This document shows, piece by piece, positions 42,275-51,807 of a stretch of 64,000 nucleotides of DNA. This DNA comes from CAVVAH01 sp963746175. GTDB lineage: Bacteria > Actinomycetota > Actinomycetes > JACCUZ01. The stretch lies in contig CAVVAH010000001.1 in the NCBI GenBank assembly GCA_963746175.1, positions 1,054,001 to 1,118,000 of the forward strand, in the 5' to 3' direction. How positions within the stretch are numbered: position 1 is the stretch's first letter; each line of letters opens with the position of its first letter. Below the pieces are notes generated by a model. That model saw only the letters and a list, made by a program, of their open reading frames with translations. It was not told the origin of the DNA and searched no databases. Position numbers and translations under genes: made by a program.

Positions 42275-43540
42275 CTACTTCGCCGAGCGCACCATGACCG
42301 GGGCCGAGCCGACACCGATGGCCTCGCCGCCGGACAGCGGCTTCTCGACGCCGTAGAGACCGGCCGACGCGCGCGCCGACTTCACCGCGCGCACGGTGAC
42401 CTTGCGCGACGGGTTCCAGTAGATGCGCCGCACGCCACCGGAGTAGGCGACCGTGCAGGTGTAGGTGCCCTTGCCGTCCCGCACGCAGCCCTTGGTGCGG
42501 GAGTACAGCAGCCAGTCGCGGACCACCTTGTACGCCGTGCCGGCCTGGGTCAGCGAGGTGCCGTCGGTGTACGTCAGCTGGGTGTTCGCGAGGTTCTGCA
42601 GGTCCCACGCGTACCAGAACGTCCGCTTGACGTTGTTCTCGGCGTTGAGCACCAGGGTGCGCGCGACGTAGGCCGCCTCCTTGGCCCGGGTGATGTTGTT
42701 GGCGCTGCCGCCGCCGAGCAGACCGTAGTTGATCTCGGTGTTCCAGATCGGCTTGCTGACCCCGGCCTGCGAGAGCATGATGCGCGACGCCGCGAGCAGC
42801 TTCATCGAGGCCTCCGGCGCCTCCTTCGGCAGCGGGTAGAGGTTGAGCGACACGGCGTCGACGTATGCCGAGACCTTCTTGCCGCCCGTCTTCTGGGAGT
42901 AGAAGGTGCGCAGCCAGGCCCGCTGCCCGGTGAGCCGGGTCGCGAGCGCGGGAGCGACGACCTGCGCGGACGAGTCGTTGTTGTTCACGATCCGCGACGT
43001 CCACCGGGTGAGCTTCGCCATCTGGGCGGCGGTGCCGCTCCAGTAGCCGGAGACGTTCGCCTCGTTCCACACCTGGTAGTCGACGCCGCGGCCCTTGTAG
43101 CGGGTCACGACCTTGTAGACGTAGTTGGTCCACGACGCCTGGGTCGGCATCGACGCCGCGCCGAGCCCGTAGGTCCCGCGCTTGCCGGGCTTGGTCGAGT
43201 GGAACCGTGGGGTCTGGCCCAGCACCAGCAGCACCCGCGAGCCGTTGGCCCGGGCGGCGTCGACCTGCGCGTCGAGCCGGCTGAAGTCGAACACGCCGTT
43301 GGCGGTCTCGAGCTGGCGCCAGCTGACGAGGGAGTCCCAGAGCCGGATGTCACCGACCGGTGCGGTCGGCCAGGAGGTCGGATCGCCGTCGTGCATCCCG
43401 AAGAAGGTCGCCTTGACCCGCTGGTTGGCTGCCGCCTCGGCGGGCGCCGCCGGCATCAGGGTCGTGGCGAGGCCGGCTGCGACGCCGAGGGCGAGCAGTC
43501 GGCGCGGGAGGGTGCCGGACAGGAAGGTAGGACGTGTCAT
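42275..43540 (-). CDS. secreted GH-A-clan glycosidase-like protein 1
   Basis: A 421-residue exported protein with a signal peptide (LPRRLLALGVAAGLATTLMPAAPAEAA). The mature part has the TIM-barrel features of clan GH-A glycosidases: acid/base Glu160 in VWNEANVSGYW and nucleophile Glu269 in PIWNTEINYG. A C-terminal part of about 100 residues (YSGGVRRIYWNPSRKV) may be an ancillary beta domain. It resembles GH39/GH5-type enzymes; the polysaccharide is unknown. A close paralogue follows upstream on the same strand. Confidence 0.85.
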   Translation of the reverse strand: MTRPTFLSGTLPRRLLALGVAAGLATTLMPAAPAEAAANQRVKATFFGMHDGDPTSWPTAPVGDIRLWDSLVSWRQLETANGVFDFSRLDAQVDAARANGSRVLLVLGQTPRFHSTKPGKRGTYGLGAASMPTQASWTNYVYKVVTRYKGRGVDYQVWNEANVSGYWSGTAAQMAKLTRWTSRIVNNNDSSAQVVAPALATRLTGQRAWLRTFYSQKTGGKKVSAYVDAVSLNLYPLPKEAPEASMKLLAASRIMLSQAGVSKPIWNTEINYGLLGGGSANNITRAKEAAYVARTLVLNAENNVKRTFWYAWDLQNLANTQLTYTDGTSLTQAGTAYKVVRDWLLYSRTKGCVRDGKGTYTCTVAYSGGVRRIYWNPSRKVTVRAVKSARASAGLYGVEKPLSGGEAIGVGSAPVMVRSAK

Positions 43541-43686
43541 GGGTGAGAAATCCCCAGTGGCTCGGTGATGGGCGGATGTACGCGTGTCGCGAGCAGGCGA
43601 CCAGCGGGCGACCCCGCGGCGACGGCCTGCTGTCACCAAGGACGCACCAGGCGGGTGTCCGGTTACACCCTAACGGCTCAACCCCG

Positions 43687-45015
43687 TTACTTCGTGGAGC
43701 GCACCATGACAGGTCGGTAGTCGACCTTGAGCGTCGAGCCGCCCTTGATCTTGGTGCGCGCGCCGTAGACGCCGACCTTGAACGTCGCGGACCGGGCCGT
43801 CGTGACCCTGACCTTCTTGGTCGGGTTCCAGTAGACCCGCCGGACACCGCCCGAGTAGGCGATGACGCACGTGTAGGTGCCGGCACTGTTCGTCGCGCAC
43901 GGCTTCGCGGTGCGCGAGGTGCCCTTGAGCCGGCCGCCGAGCAGCCACGCCTGCGCGAGGTTGAAGGCCTTGCCGGCCAGCGTGACCTGCCCGTTCGTGG
44001 TGTCGGCCGGGTCGACCAGCCGGGTGTTGCCCAGCGTGCGGCCGTTCGCCAGGTACTGCAGGTCGTAGGCGTACCAGTCGACCCGGCGCACCTTGTTGGC
44101 GGCGTTCAGCAGCAGGGTCCGCAGCACGTACGACGCCTGCAGCTGCGCCGGGATCGCGAGGGCTCCGGTGCCGCCCGCTGACCCGGTCGGCATGCCGTAG
44201 TTGATCTCGGTGTTCCAGATCGGGAAGGTCGCCGGGAGACCGCCGAAGCCGAGGATCCGGCGCGCCTTCTGCAACAGCTCCATCGACTTCTCGGGCGTGC
44301 CGACCTTCGTGCCGTACTTGTCGAGCGGGTAGAGGTTGAGCGAGATCACGTCGGTCCAGCGCCACGCCGGCTTGCCGTCGGACCACGCGAACGCGAACCG
44401 CGTGATGCCTTTGATCTGCTCCCCGATGCGCGAGGCGAACGCGGGGCTGACCACCAGGGCGCCCTTGTCGACCGCCTTGACGGTGGCATAGGTGAGTGCC
44501 GTGAGGTGGGCCATCTGCTGCGGCGTACCGGTCCAGTAGCCGGTGACGTTGGCCTCGTTCCAGACCTGGTAGGCCGAGATCCGGCGCGGGGACGCGGCGG
44601 AGGCGCCGTACCTGGTCACCACGGCGTGCACGTAGTTGGTCCAGGCAGTGTCGCTCGGCATCGAGGTCTTGCCCCCGCCGGCGGTCGCGTAGAAGTCCGG
44701 CGTCATGCCGAGCACGAGGGTCACCTCGGCGCCCGCGGCGTTGGCCCGGGCCACCTGTGCGTCCAGACGGCTGAAGTCGTAGACGCCGGGCGACGTCTCG
44801 ATGTCGCGCCAGCTGACGCCCGCGTCCCACAACCGGATCGACCCGACGGACAGCGCCGGCCAGCTCGACGCGTCGGTGTCGTGGAGACCGAAGAACCTCT
44901 TGTCGACCGTCACGCTGACCGCGGCGGCGGGCGTGGCCGGAGCGAGGGTGGCGACGACAGCGCCGGCGACGGCGGTCGCGAGCAGGGTCCGGACGGTACG
45001 GCGGGCTGTGCGCAT
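43687..45015 (-). CDS. secreted GH-A-clan glycosidase-like protein 2
   Basis: A 442-residue paralogue of the neighbouring gene with the same layout: signal peptide (RTLLATAVAGAVVATLAPATPAAA), GLHDTDASSWP start of the mature domain, acid/base Glu154 in VWNEANVTGYW, nucleophile Glu270 in IWNTEINYG, and the same C-terminal YSGGVRRVYWNP module ending YRPVMVRSTK. The shared ends indicate an old tandem duplication. The ATG at 45015 begins at the signal peptide. Confidence 0.85.
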   Translation of the reverse strand: MRTARRTVRTLLATAVAGAVVATLAPATPAAAVSVTVDKRFFGLHDTDASSWPALSVGSIRLWDAGVSWRDIETSPGVYDFSRLDAQVARANAAGAEVTLVLGMTPDFYATAGGGKTSMPSDTAWTNYVHAVVTRYGASAASPRRISAYQVWNEANVTGYWTGTPQQMAHLTALTYATVKAVDKGALVVSPAFASRIGEQIKGITRFAFAWSDGKPAWRWTDVISLNLYPLDKYGTKVGTPEKSMELLQKARRILGFGGLPATFPIWNTEINYGMPTGSAGGTGALAIPAQLQASYVLRTLLLNAANKVRRVDWYAYDLQYLANGRTLGNTRLVDPADTTNGQVTLAGKAFNLAQAWLLGGRLKGTSRTAKPCATNSAGTYTCVIAYSGGVRRVYWNPTKKVRVTTARSATFKVGVYGARTKIKGGSTLKVDYRPVMVRSTK

Positions 45016-45130
45016 GAGGCGAGAGGTGGCTTCCGCGAGGAGGGGTGAGGCGACCAGCAGTGTGCCGGACGGCTGCCCTCCGCGCAGCCAAATGGGACGA
45101 ATGTCCGGATCAGGCGTGTCGCGTGGCGGG

Positions 45131-46405
45131 TCAGGCCGGATGCTCGGCGCGGTAGACCCGCGCGGCGGTGCGGCGCAGCTCGCCATGGGGCCAGGTGCGG
45201 TGCGCGAGCCCGATCAGGGCCAGCCCCACGACGGCTGCCCAGGTGACGGCGACGGCCGGGCTCGCCAGGTCCGCCGCGGCCCCGGAGAGGAGGAACGTCG
45301 ACGCGGTGACCAGTGCGAAACCGCCTCCGGCGAGCCCGTTGACCCGGCCGCGCATCCCCGGCGGCGTGACGAGGTTGACCGTCGTCAGCAGCGGCACCAT
45401 GAAGCCCTGGGCCGTGCCGGACAGGAACCACAGGCCGAGAGCCACCTCCCACGGCGGGGCCAGGCTGGTGGCCATCAGGGGCAGGCAGGCGACCACCGCG
45501 AGGGGGATGATCGAGCGCACCTGACGCATCGGGTCGAGCCGGCCGACCAGCCAGGCTCCGAGGGCAGCTCCTGCCGGCAGGCTGGCCATGAGAGCGGCCC
45601 CGACCGCGGGATCCGCCCCGTCGTCGCGCGCGTAGGCCAGGGCGACCGCCTCGGGCGCGACGAGGAACACCGCCGCGCTCCACCCGAGCAGCACCAGGGC
45701 ACGCAGCGACGGGTCGTCGAACACCAGCCGCCACCCGGACCGGACGTCGGCGATCAGCGTCGTGTGGCCGCCCGGCTGCCGCGCCGCAGGCCGCCACCGC
45801 AGCGTCGCCGCCAGCACCAGGCCGGACACCGCGAAGCTGGCGACGTCCAGCAGCAGGCCGGCCCGCTCCCCCACCAGCACGATCACCACACCGGCGGCGA
45901 CGATGCCGGCGACCTGGTCGACCTGGTACAGCACCCGCATCAGCCCGGTGCCGGCGAGGACCGCGCGGGGCTCGGCCAGCACGTCCGGGACCACCGCGCG
46001 GTGCGCCGCCTCGAACGGCGCGGTGAAGGTCTCCGCCACGAGCAGCAGTGCGAGGAGGACCCACACAGGTGTCCCGTCGACCGCGACGAGGGCGAGCACG
46101 GTGATGACGACGGCGCGCGCCAGGTCGCAGCCGATGAGCACCACCTTGCGCGGGAACCGGTCGGCCGCAGTGCCGAGGAGCGCCGCGCCGAAGACGGCCG
46201 GGACGAAGCTGACGACGAACGCCAGCACGGCCAGGAACGCGCTGTCGGTGCGCGAGAGGACGAGCGAGGCAAGGGCGACCCGGGCAATGTTGTCGCCCCA
46301 CTCGCTCGCGACCTGCGCGACGACCAGGCCGCGGAACTCGCTGTTGCGGAGGGGGTCCCGGTAGGTCGTGCCACCACTCGCGCGGTGTGCGTGCGAGCGC
46401 GTCAC
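45131..46405 (-). CDS. MFS transporter
   Basis: A 424-residue membrane protein with about 12 hydrophobic helices and the MFS loop 2-3 motif as GTAADRFPRKVVLIGCD. It is probably an exporter (MFS_3-like), substrate unknown. The GTG at 46405 overlaps the glnE stop by 4 bases, so it is coupled to the nitrogen operon glnA2-amidotransferase-glnE. Confidence 0.9.
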   Translation of the reverse strand: MTRSHAHRASGGTTYRDPLRNSEFRGLVVAQVASEWGDNIARVALASLVLSRTDSAFLAVLAFVVSFVPAVFGAALLGTAADRFPRKVVLIGCDLARAVVITVLALVAVDGTPVWVLLALLLVAETFTAPFEAAHRAVVPDVLAEPRAVLAGTGLMRVLYQVDQVAGIVAAGVVIVLVGERAGLLLDVASFAVSGLVLAATLRWRPAARQPGGHTTLIADVRSGWRLVFDDPSLRALVLLGWSAAVFLVAPEAVALAYARDDGADPAVGAALMASLPAGAALGAWLVGRLDPMRQVRSIIPLAVVACLPLMATSLAPPWEVALGLWFLSGTAQGFMVPLLTTVNLVTPPGMRGRVNGLAGGGFALVTASTFLLSGAAADLASPAVAVTWAAVVGLALIGLAHRTWPHGELRRTAARVYRAEHPA

Positions 46406-49400
46406 CGGTAGAACACCTGCTCCACCACCGTCCTGGCCCGCCGGGTCGCGCGACGGTAGTCGTCGACCAGCGTGCCTGCCGCGCCCGGAGGGTAGCCGAG
46501 CACCCGTGCCACGCCGGTGAGCTCGCGCAGGTCGGTCGGGAGGGAGTCGCCCGGCCGGCCGCGGACGAGCAGGGTCGCGTTGCGGACCCGGCTGGCCGAC
46601 CGCCAGGCGTGCGCGAGGACATCGGCCTGCACGTCGCCGAGAAGGCCCTGCGTAGCCGCCTCGCGCAGAGCGACGAGGGTGCGCGTCGTGCGCAGGGTGG
46701 GCACCTCGGCGGCGTGCCGCAGCTGCAGCAGCTGGACCGTCCACTCCACGTCGGCCAGGCCGCCGGGCCCGAGCTTGGTGTGCCGTTGCGGGTCGACGCC
46801 GCGGGGCAGCCGCTCGCTCTCGACCCGTGCCTTGATCCGGCGGATCTCGCGCACGTCCGCCTCGTCCAGCCCGCCGGTGCGGTAGCGCAGCGGGTCGACG
46901 AGCGCGACGAACCGCTTGCCCAGCTCGTCGTCGCCGGCGACCGGCTCGGCACGCAGCAGCGCCTGGCTCTCCCAGACGAGGGACCAGCGCTCGTAGTAGG
47001 TCGCGTACGACGCCAACGACCGCACCAGCGGGCCGTTGCGGCCCTCGGGGCGCAGGTCCGCGTCCACCGACAGGGGCGGGTCCGGGGACGGCACCGAGAG
47101 CAGCCGGCGCAGCTCCTGCACGACCGCGTGCGCCGCCTCGGAGGCGTCACGCTCGTCGGCTCCGTCGAGCGGGTCGTGCACGAAGAGCACGTCGGCGTCG
47201 CTGGCGTAGCTGAGCTCGTGGCCGCCGAAACGACCCATCGCGACGACCGCCAGCCGAGTCGGCAACGGCTCGCCACGCGCCGTCTCGACGACCCGGACCG
47301 CGACCTCGAGGGCCGCCTGCACCGTCACGGCGGCGACGTCGGTGAGCGCCTCCTCGACCTGCTCGACCGATGCCAGCTCGAGCAGGTCGGCGGCCGCGAC
47401 GCGGAACAGCTCGCGACGGCGCACACCACGGGCGACCCCGACGGCGGTCGCCGGGTCGTCGTGCCGGGCGAGCGCGGCCCGCACCTCGGCGAGCAGCTCG
47501 GGCTGGCCGCGAGGAGCCAGGTCCGCGTCGTCCGCGAGCAGGCGCACCGCCTCGGGCGAGCGGCCGAGGAGGTCGACGGCGTACCGGCTGCTCGCGAGCA
47601 GCAGCGCCAGCCGGTGCGCGACCGTTCCCTCGTCGCGGAGCAGCCGGAGGTACCACGGGGTCGTGCCGAGCGATTCGCTGAGGCGCCGGAAGGCGAGCAG
47701 GCCGCCGTCCGGGTCCGGCGCGTCGGCGAACCAGCCGAGCAGCACCGGCAGCAAGGTCCGTTGGATGGCCGCTCGTCGGCTCACCCCTGCCGTGAGCGTC
47801 TCCAGGTGCCGCAACGCCCCCGCCGGGTCCTCGTAGCCCAGGGCCTCGAGACGGGACCGGGCGGCCTCGGGACTGAGCCGCGCCTCGTCCGACGCCAGTC
47901 GCGCCACCGACGACAGCAGCGGCCGGTAGAACAGCTTCTCGTGCAGCCGCCGCACCTCGCGCGCGTGCTGCCGCCACTGCGTCTCCAGCTCCTTGACCGG
48001 CTCGGTCCGCAGGCCGATCGACCGGCCGAGCCGGCGGAGGTCGTCCTCGTCGTCGGGCATGACGTGGGTCCGGCGCAACCGGTGAAGCTGCAGCCGGTGC
48101 TCGACCGTACGGAGGAACCGGTAGGCCCGGTCCAGCTCGGCCGCGTCGGCGCGACCGACGTAGCCGTAGGTCGACAGCGCCTCCAGCGCCTCGAGGGTGT
48201 TGCCGCTGCGCAACGACTCGTCGGTGCGCCCGTGCACGAGCTGCAGCAGCTGCACGGCGAACTCCACGTCGCGCAGCCCGCCCGGGCCGAGCTTGAGCTC
48301 GCGCTGGCTCTCGGCCGCCGTCAGCGTGCCCTCGACGCGGCGCCGCATCTGCTGCACGTCGTCGACGAAGTCCGGTCGCTCGGCGGCCTGCCACACCATC
48401 GGCGCGAGCGCGTCGACGTACGCCCGGCCCAGCGCGAGGTCACCCGCCACCGGTCGCGCCTTGAGCAGTGCCTGGAACTCCCAGGTCTTGGCCCACCGCT
48501 GGTAGTACGCGACGTGGCTGGCGAGGGTGCGCACGAGCGGCCCCGCCTTGCCCTCCGGTCGCAGCGCGGCGTCCACCGGCCAGATGCTCCCCTCGCCCGT
48601 GCTGGCCGAGCAGATCCGCATCATCGCTGCAGCGAGCGTCGCAGCCGACTTGAGTGCCACGGTCTCGTCGACACCCGCCACGGGCTCGGCGACGAACACC
48701 ACGTCGACGTCGCTGACGTAGTTGAGCTCACGGCCGCCGCACTTCCCCATGGCGATCACAGCCAGCCGGCACGTCGCTGCCGCCGCTCCGAGGTCGCCGC
48801 GCGCGATGGCCAGGGCGGCCTCGAGGGTGGCCCCCGCCAGGTCGGCCAGCTCGGCCGCGACGTCGGACACGTCGGCACCGTCGGCCAGGTCGCGAGCAGC
48901 GAGCCCGAGGAGCAGGTTCCGGTACGCGACGCGGAGCATGTCGGTGGCCGTCGGCGTCGGCCCGGTGATGACCGGCACCGGGTCGTCCGGGTCGGCCCCG
49001 ACCTGCACGAGCATGGCGCGGCGCAGCCCGGCCGCGGTCGGCCGGACCTCGCTCTCCGGCACCAGCTGCGACCAGGACCCGGGGATGCGCACCAGGTGGT
49101 CCGTGAGCGAGCGGCTGGCCCCGAGGACCGCCAGCAGCCGCCGCCGGAAGACCTCGTCGTCCAGCTGAGCCACCAGCCGGCCGGGGTCGGGCTCCGCCTC
49201 GAGCAGCAGAGCGAGACCGAGCAGGGCCGCGTCCGGGTCGGCCGTGAGCCCGAGGTCGGCGAGCACCTGCTCGTCGTCCGGCAGCGAGCCCAGCGCGCCG
49301 CCCTCGAGGGCGGCCGATGCCCGGGCCGGCTCGGTGAAGCCCAGGCGCGCCAGCCGCGCCACCGCGCTGCCGCGGCCGCCGTGCTGCTCCCGCGCCACGG

Positions 49401-49407
49401 CGCTCAC
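46402..49407 (-). CDS. glnE: glutamine synthetase adenylyltransferase/deadenylylase
   Basis: A 1001-residue bifunctional enzyme that adds and removes AMP on the GSI tyrosine. Two nucleotidyltransferase domains are visible, with GKCGGRELNYVSDVDVVFV in the N-terminal half and GRFGGHELSYASDADVLFV in the C-terminal half, each with the D-x-D metal pair. GlnD-linked-domain-type helical segments (LGPGGLRDVEFAVQLLQL and LGPGGLADVEWTVQLLQL) follow each. GTG at 49407. Its target is GlnA1 (Tyr402), not the neighbouring GlnA2. Confidence 0.96.
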   Translation of the reverse strand: MSAVAREQHGGRGSAVARLARLGFTEPARASAALEGGALGSLPDDEQVLADLGLTADPDAALLGLALLLEAEPDPGRLVAQLDDEVFRRRLLAVLGASRSLTDHLVRIPGSWSQLVPESEVRPTAAGLRRAMLVQVGADPDDPVPVITGPTPTATDMLRVAYRNLLLGLAARDLADGADVSDVAAELADLAGATLEAALAIARGDLGAAAATCRLAVIAMGKCGGRELNYVSDVDVVFVAEPVAGVDETVALKSAATLAAAMMRICSASTGEGSIWPVDAALRPEGKAGPLVRTLASHVAYYQRWAKTWEFQALLKARPVAGDLALGRAYVDALAPMVWQAAERPDFVDDVQQMRRRVEGTLTAAESQRELKLGPGGLRDVEFAVQLLQLVHGRTDESLRSGNTLEALEALSTYGYVGRADAAELDRAYRFLRTVEHRLQLHRLRRTHVMPDDEDDLRRLGRSIGLRTEPVKELETQWRQHAREVRRLHEKLFYRPLLSSVARLASDEARLSPEAARSRLEALGYEDPAGALRHLETLTAGVSRRAAIQRTLLPVLLGWFADAPDPDGGLLAFRRLSESLGTTPWYLRLLRDEGTVAHRLALLLASSRYAVDLLGRSPEAVRLLADDADLAPRGQPELLAEVRAALARHDDPATAVGVARGVRRRELFRVAAADLLELASVEQVEEALTDVAAVTVQAALEVAVRVVETARGEPLPTRLAVVAMGRFGGHELSYASDADVLFVHDPLDGADERDASEAAHAVVQELRRLLSVPSPDPPLSVDADLRPEGRNGPLVRSLASYATYYERWSLVWESQALLRAEPVAGDDELGKRFVALVDPLRYRTGGLDEADVREIRRIKARVESERLPRGVDPQRHTKLGPGGLADVEWTVQLLQLRHAAEVPTLRTTRTLVALREAATQGLLGDVQADVLAHAWRSASRVRNATLLVRGRPGDSLPTDLRELTGVARVLGYPPGAAGTLVDDYRRATRRARTVVEQVFYR

Positions 49408-49408
49408 G

Positions 49409-50167
49409 CTATCGACCTGCGGGCCGCCCGCCGTCGTGGAAGTCGCGCACGACCCCGGCGAACGCGGCGGCCAGCGGCTGCCAGGTGGCGGCCAGCTCGT
49501 CCTCGGCGCCCCGCACCTCGGCGACCAGGTCGTCCGGGGTGCGCCCCTCGGCGACCAGCAGCGGACTGTCCTCACGGGCCCACGAGGCGGCGATGTCGCC
49601 GGTGACCTCGGGATGGCCCTGCACGCCCCAGGCGGCGGCGCCGAGACGGAAGGCCTGGTGCCGGTACGCCGGCGACGACGCGAGGAGCACGGCGTCCTGG
49701 GGCAGCGCGGCGATCTCCTCCCAGTGCCACTGGACCACCCGCACGCGGGCCGGCAGCACGCCGAACACCGGGTCGGTGCCGGCGGCGCCGTCGGAGTCCA
49801 CGTCGACGTCGAGCACGCCGAGCTCCGGGCCGGCAGTGCCCCGACGGACGTCGCCACCACGGCCGAGCGCGAGCAGCTCGGCGCCGAGGCAGATGCCGAA
49901 CGTCGGGAGCCGGGCGTCGACGGCCGCCGACATGAGTGCCCGGGTCGCCGGCAGCCAGGGGCAGTCCCCGTCGTCGGCGGGCGCCATCGCCCCGCCGAGC
50001 ACCAGCAGGCCGCTGGCGTCGAGCGCGTCGAGGGCGGGCAGCTCGTCACCGGCGTACGGGTGCCGCACGTCCAGCTCGAGCCCGGCCTCGGCCAGCCAAC
50101 GGCCGAACCAGCCGGGTCCGGTGCTCGCCTCGTGCTGGACGACCAGGACGCGCGGCGAGGCGCTCAC
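49409..50167 (-). CDS. class I glutamine amidotransferase-like protein
   Basis: A 252-residue GATase1 protein with nucleophile Cys93 in GICLGAELLA and the His-x-Glu pair in GVQGHPEVT, so the triad is intact. The stop lies one base before the glnE start, and the GTG at 50167 overlaps the glnA2 stop, so it is coupled to both. Stand-alone members often hydrolyse gamma-glutamyl compounds. Given its place between glnA2 and glnE it may hydrolyse a gamma-glutamyl amine made by GlnA2, but this is inference. Confidence 0.88.
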   Translation of the reverse strand: MSASPRVLVVQHEASTGPGWFGRWLAEAGLELDVRHPYAGDELPALDALDASGLLVLGGAMAPADDGDCPWLPATRALMSAAVDARLPTFGICLGAELLALGRGGDVRRGTAGPELGVLDVDVDSDGAAGTDPVFGVLPARVRVVQWHWEEIAALPQDAVLLASSPAYRHQAFRLGAAAWGVQGHPEVTGDIAASWAREDSPLLVAEGRTPDDLVAEVRGAEDELAATWQPLAAAFAGVVRDFHDGGRPAGR

Positions 50168-51498
50168 AGCGCCCAGAGGTAGCGGTCCAGCTCGAACGCC
50201 GTGACCTCCCGGCGGTAGTCGAGCCACTCGGCTCGCTTGTTGCGCAGGAAGAAGTCGAAGACGTGCTCGCCCAGCGTCTCGGCGACCAGCTCGCTCGTCT
50301 CCATCCGGCGGATCGCCTCGGACAGGTTGGTGGGCAGCGGCTCGATGCCGAGCGCCCGCCGCTCGGCGTCGGTGAGGGCCCACACGTCGTCCTCGGCGCC
50401 CTCCGGCAGCTCGTAGCCCTGCTCGATGCCCTTGAGGCCGGCGCCGAGGATCACGGCGTACGCGAGGTAGGGGTTGCAGGCGGAGTCGGGGCTGCGCACC
50501 TCGATCCGCGTGGACTGACCCTTCGCCGGCTTGTACATCGGCACCCGCACCATCGCCGAGCGGTTGTTGTGCCCCCAGCAGACGTAGGCCGGCGCCTCAC
50601 CGCCGCCCAGCAGCCGCTTGTAGGAGTTCACCCACTGGTTGGTGACCGCCGTGATCTCCGGCGCGTGCCGCAGCAGGCCGGCGATGAACGCGCGGGCGAC
50701 CTTCGAGAGCTGGAACTTCGCGCCGGCCTCGTAGAACGCGTTCCGCTCGCCCTCGAACAGGGACACGTGGGTGTGCATCCCGGACCCGGGGTGGTCGGTG
50801 AACGGCTTCGGCATGAACGACGCCTGGACGCCCTGGCTCAGCGCGACCTGCTTCATCACGTGCCGGAACGTCATGATGTTGTCCGCGGTGGAGAGCGCGT
50901 CGGCGTAGCGAAGGTCGATCTCCTGCTGGCCGGGCGCGCCCTCGTGGTGGCTGAACTCGACCGAGATGCCCATGTTCTCGAGCATCGTGATCGCGTCGCG
51001 ACGGAAGTCGTGGCCGATCCCGTGAGCGATGTGGTCGAAGTAGCCGCCCTGGTCCACCGGCACCGGCGACTCCCCCTTCGGGCCGTCGCGGAAGAGGAAG
51101 AACTCGATCTCGGGGTGGGTGTAGAAGGCGAAGCCCAGCTCGGCGGCCTTCGACAGGGTCCGCTTGAGGACCTGGCGCGGATCGGCGTACGACGGGGTGC
51201 CGTCCGGGAGCACGATGTCGCAGAACATCCGGGCGGTCCCCGGCGACTCCGAGCGCCACGGCAGGATCTGGAACGTCCCGGGGTCGGGCTTCGCGAGCAT
51301 GTCCGACTCCGCGACCCGCGCGAACCCTTCGATGGCGGACCCGTCGAAGCCGATCCCCTCGTCGAACGCGCCCTCGAGCTCGGCCGGCGCGACCGCTACC
51401 GACTTCAGCGTCCCGAGCACGTCGGTGAACCAGAGCCGCACGAAGCGGATGTCGCGCTCCTCGAGGGTCCGGAGCACGAACTCCTGCTGCTTGTCCAT
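50164..51498 (-). CDS. glnA2: glutamine synthetase-like protein GlnA2
   Basis: A 444-residue GSI-fold enzyme with motifs GFDGSAIEGF, THPEIEFFLF, GSGMHTHVSLF and NNRSAMVRVPM. It lacks the KDLYELPPDE adenylylation loop (VWALTDAERRALGIEPLPTNL instead), so GlnE should not control it. In Streptomyces, GlnA2 of the same genomic setting has been described as a gamma-glutamylpolyamine synthetase, so it may not make glutamine. It is first in a four-gene overlapping operon. A GlnR half-site lies 24-39 bases upstream. Confidence 0.92.
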   Translation of the reverse strand: MDKQQEFVLRTLEERDIRFVRLWFTDVLGTLKSVAVAPAELEGAFDEGIGFDGSAIEGFARVAESDMLAKPDPGTFQILPWRSESPGTARMFCDIVLPDGTPSYADPRQVLKRTLSKAAELGFAFYTHPEIEFFLFRDGPKGESPVPVDQGGYFDHIAHGIGHDFRRDAITMLENMGISVEFSHHEGAPGQQEIDLRYADALSTADNIMTFRHVMKQVALSQGVQASFMPKPFTDHPGSGMHTHVSLFEGERNAFYEAGAKFQLSKVARAFIAGLLRHAPEITAVTNQWVNSYKRLLGGGEAPAYVCWGHNNRSAMVRVPMYKPAKGQSTRIEVRSPDSACNPYLAYAVILGAGLKGIEQGYELPEGAEDDVWALTDAERRALGIEPLPTNLSEAIRRMETSELVAETLGEHVFDFFLRNKRAEWLDYRREVTAFELDRYLWAL

Positions 51499-51521
51499 GC
51501 CGGTGATCGTGCCGGGCCGGT

Positions 51522-51537
51522 GTTTCCGCCGTGTTAC
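51522..51537 (-). promoter_or_regulatory. GlnR-type half-site upstream of glnA2
   Basis: Read on the minus strand, GTAAC (51537-51533), six bases, then GAAAC (51526-51522): the same half-site as upstream of glnA1, with even the linker nearly identical (ACGGCG versus ACGACG). No second half-site at the standard spacing is seen. Two more GTAAC words on the same strand lie near 51614 and 51641 but with off-register spacing. The 309-base gap 51499-51807 is otherwise without a gene and should contain promoters for glnA2 and for the small peptide gene. Confidence 0.7.
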
Positions 51538-51807
51538 GGCAGGCGGCTCCCGACGACGCCCGCCCGATCGACGGCGTGGCCGCATCAGGGGCCCGGTGCG
51601 AACCACCAGTCCGTTACAGGGCGTGCTCGCACGGTTACGCCGCGCGGATCGACCCCGCGGCGGATTGGGCCGTCCGGGTGCCCCCGGCCGGGTGAGATCC
51701 TTTGCCCTCTCCACGGTGTCCCGTGAAGCATCGATGACGAACGGTCCCGGATGATCGGAACCATCCCCTGCCACCCCCCGGGGCCCCCGAGCACCAAGGA
51801 GTCACCG

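Noticed and set aside
46387..49605. Plus-strand open frame of over 1000 codons opposite glnE
   Set aside because: It lies wholly antisense to a complete glnE with clear motifs. Its Arg/Gly/Ala/His-rich composition is that of a shadow frame in GC-rich DNA.
51610..51646. Second GlnR site made of two GTAAC words upstream of glnA2
   Set aside because: The spacing between the two words is one base short of the GlnR register and no GAAAC lies between them.
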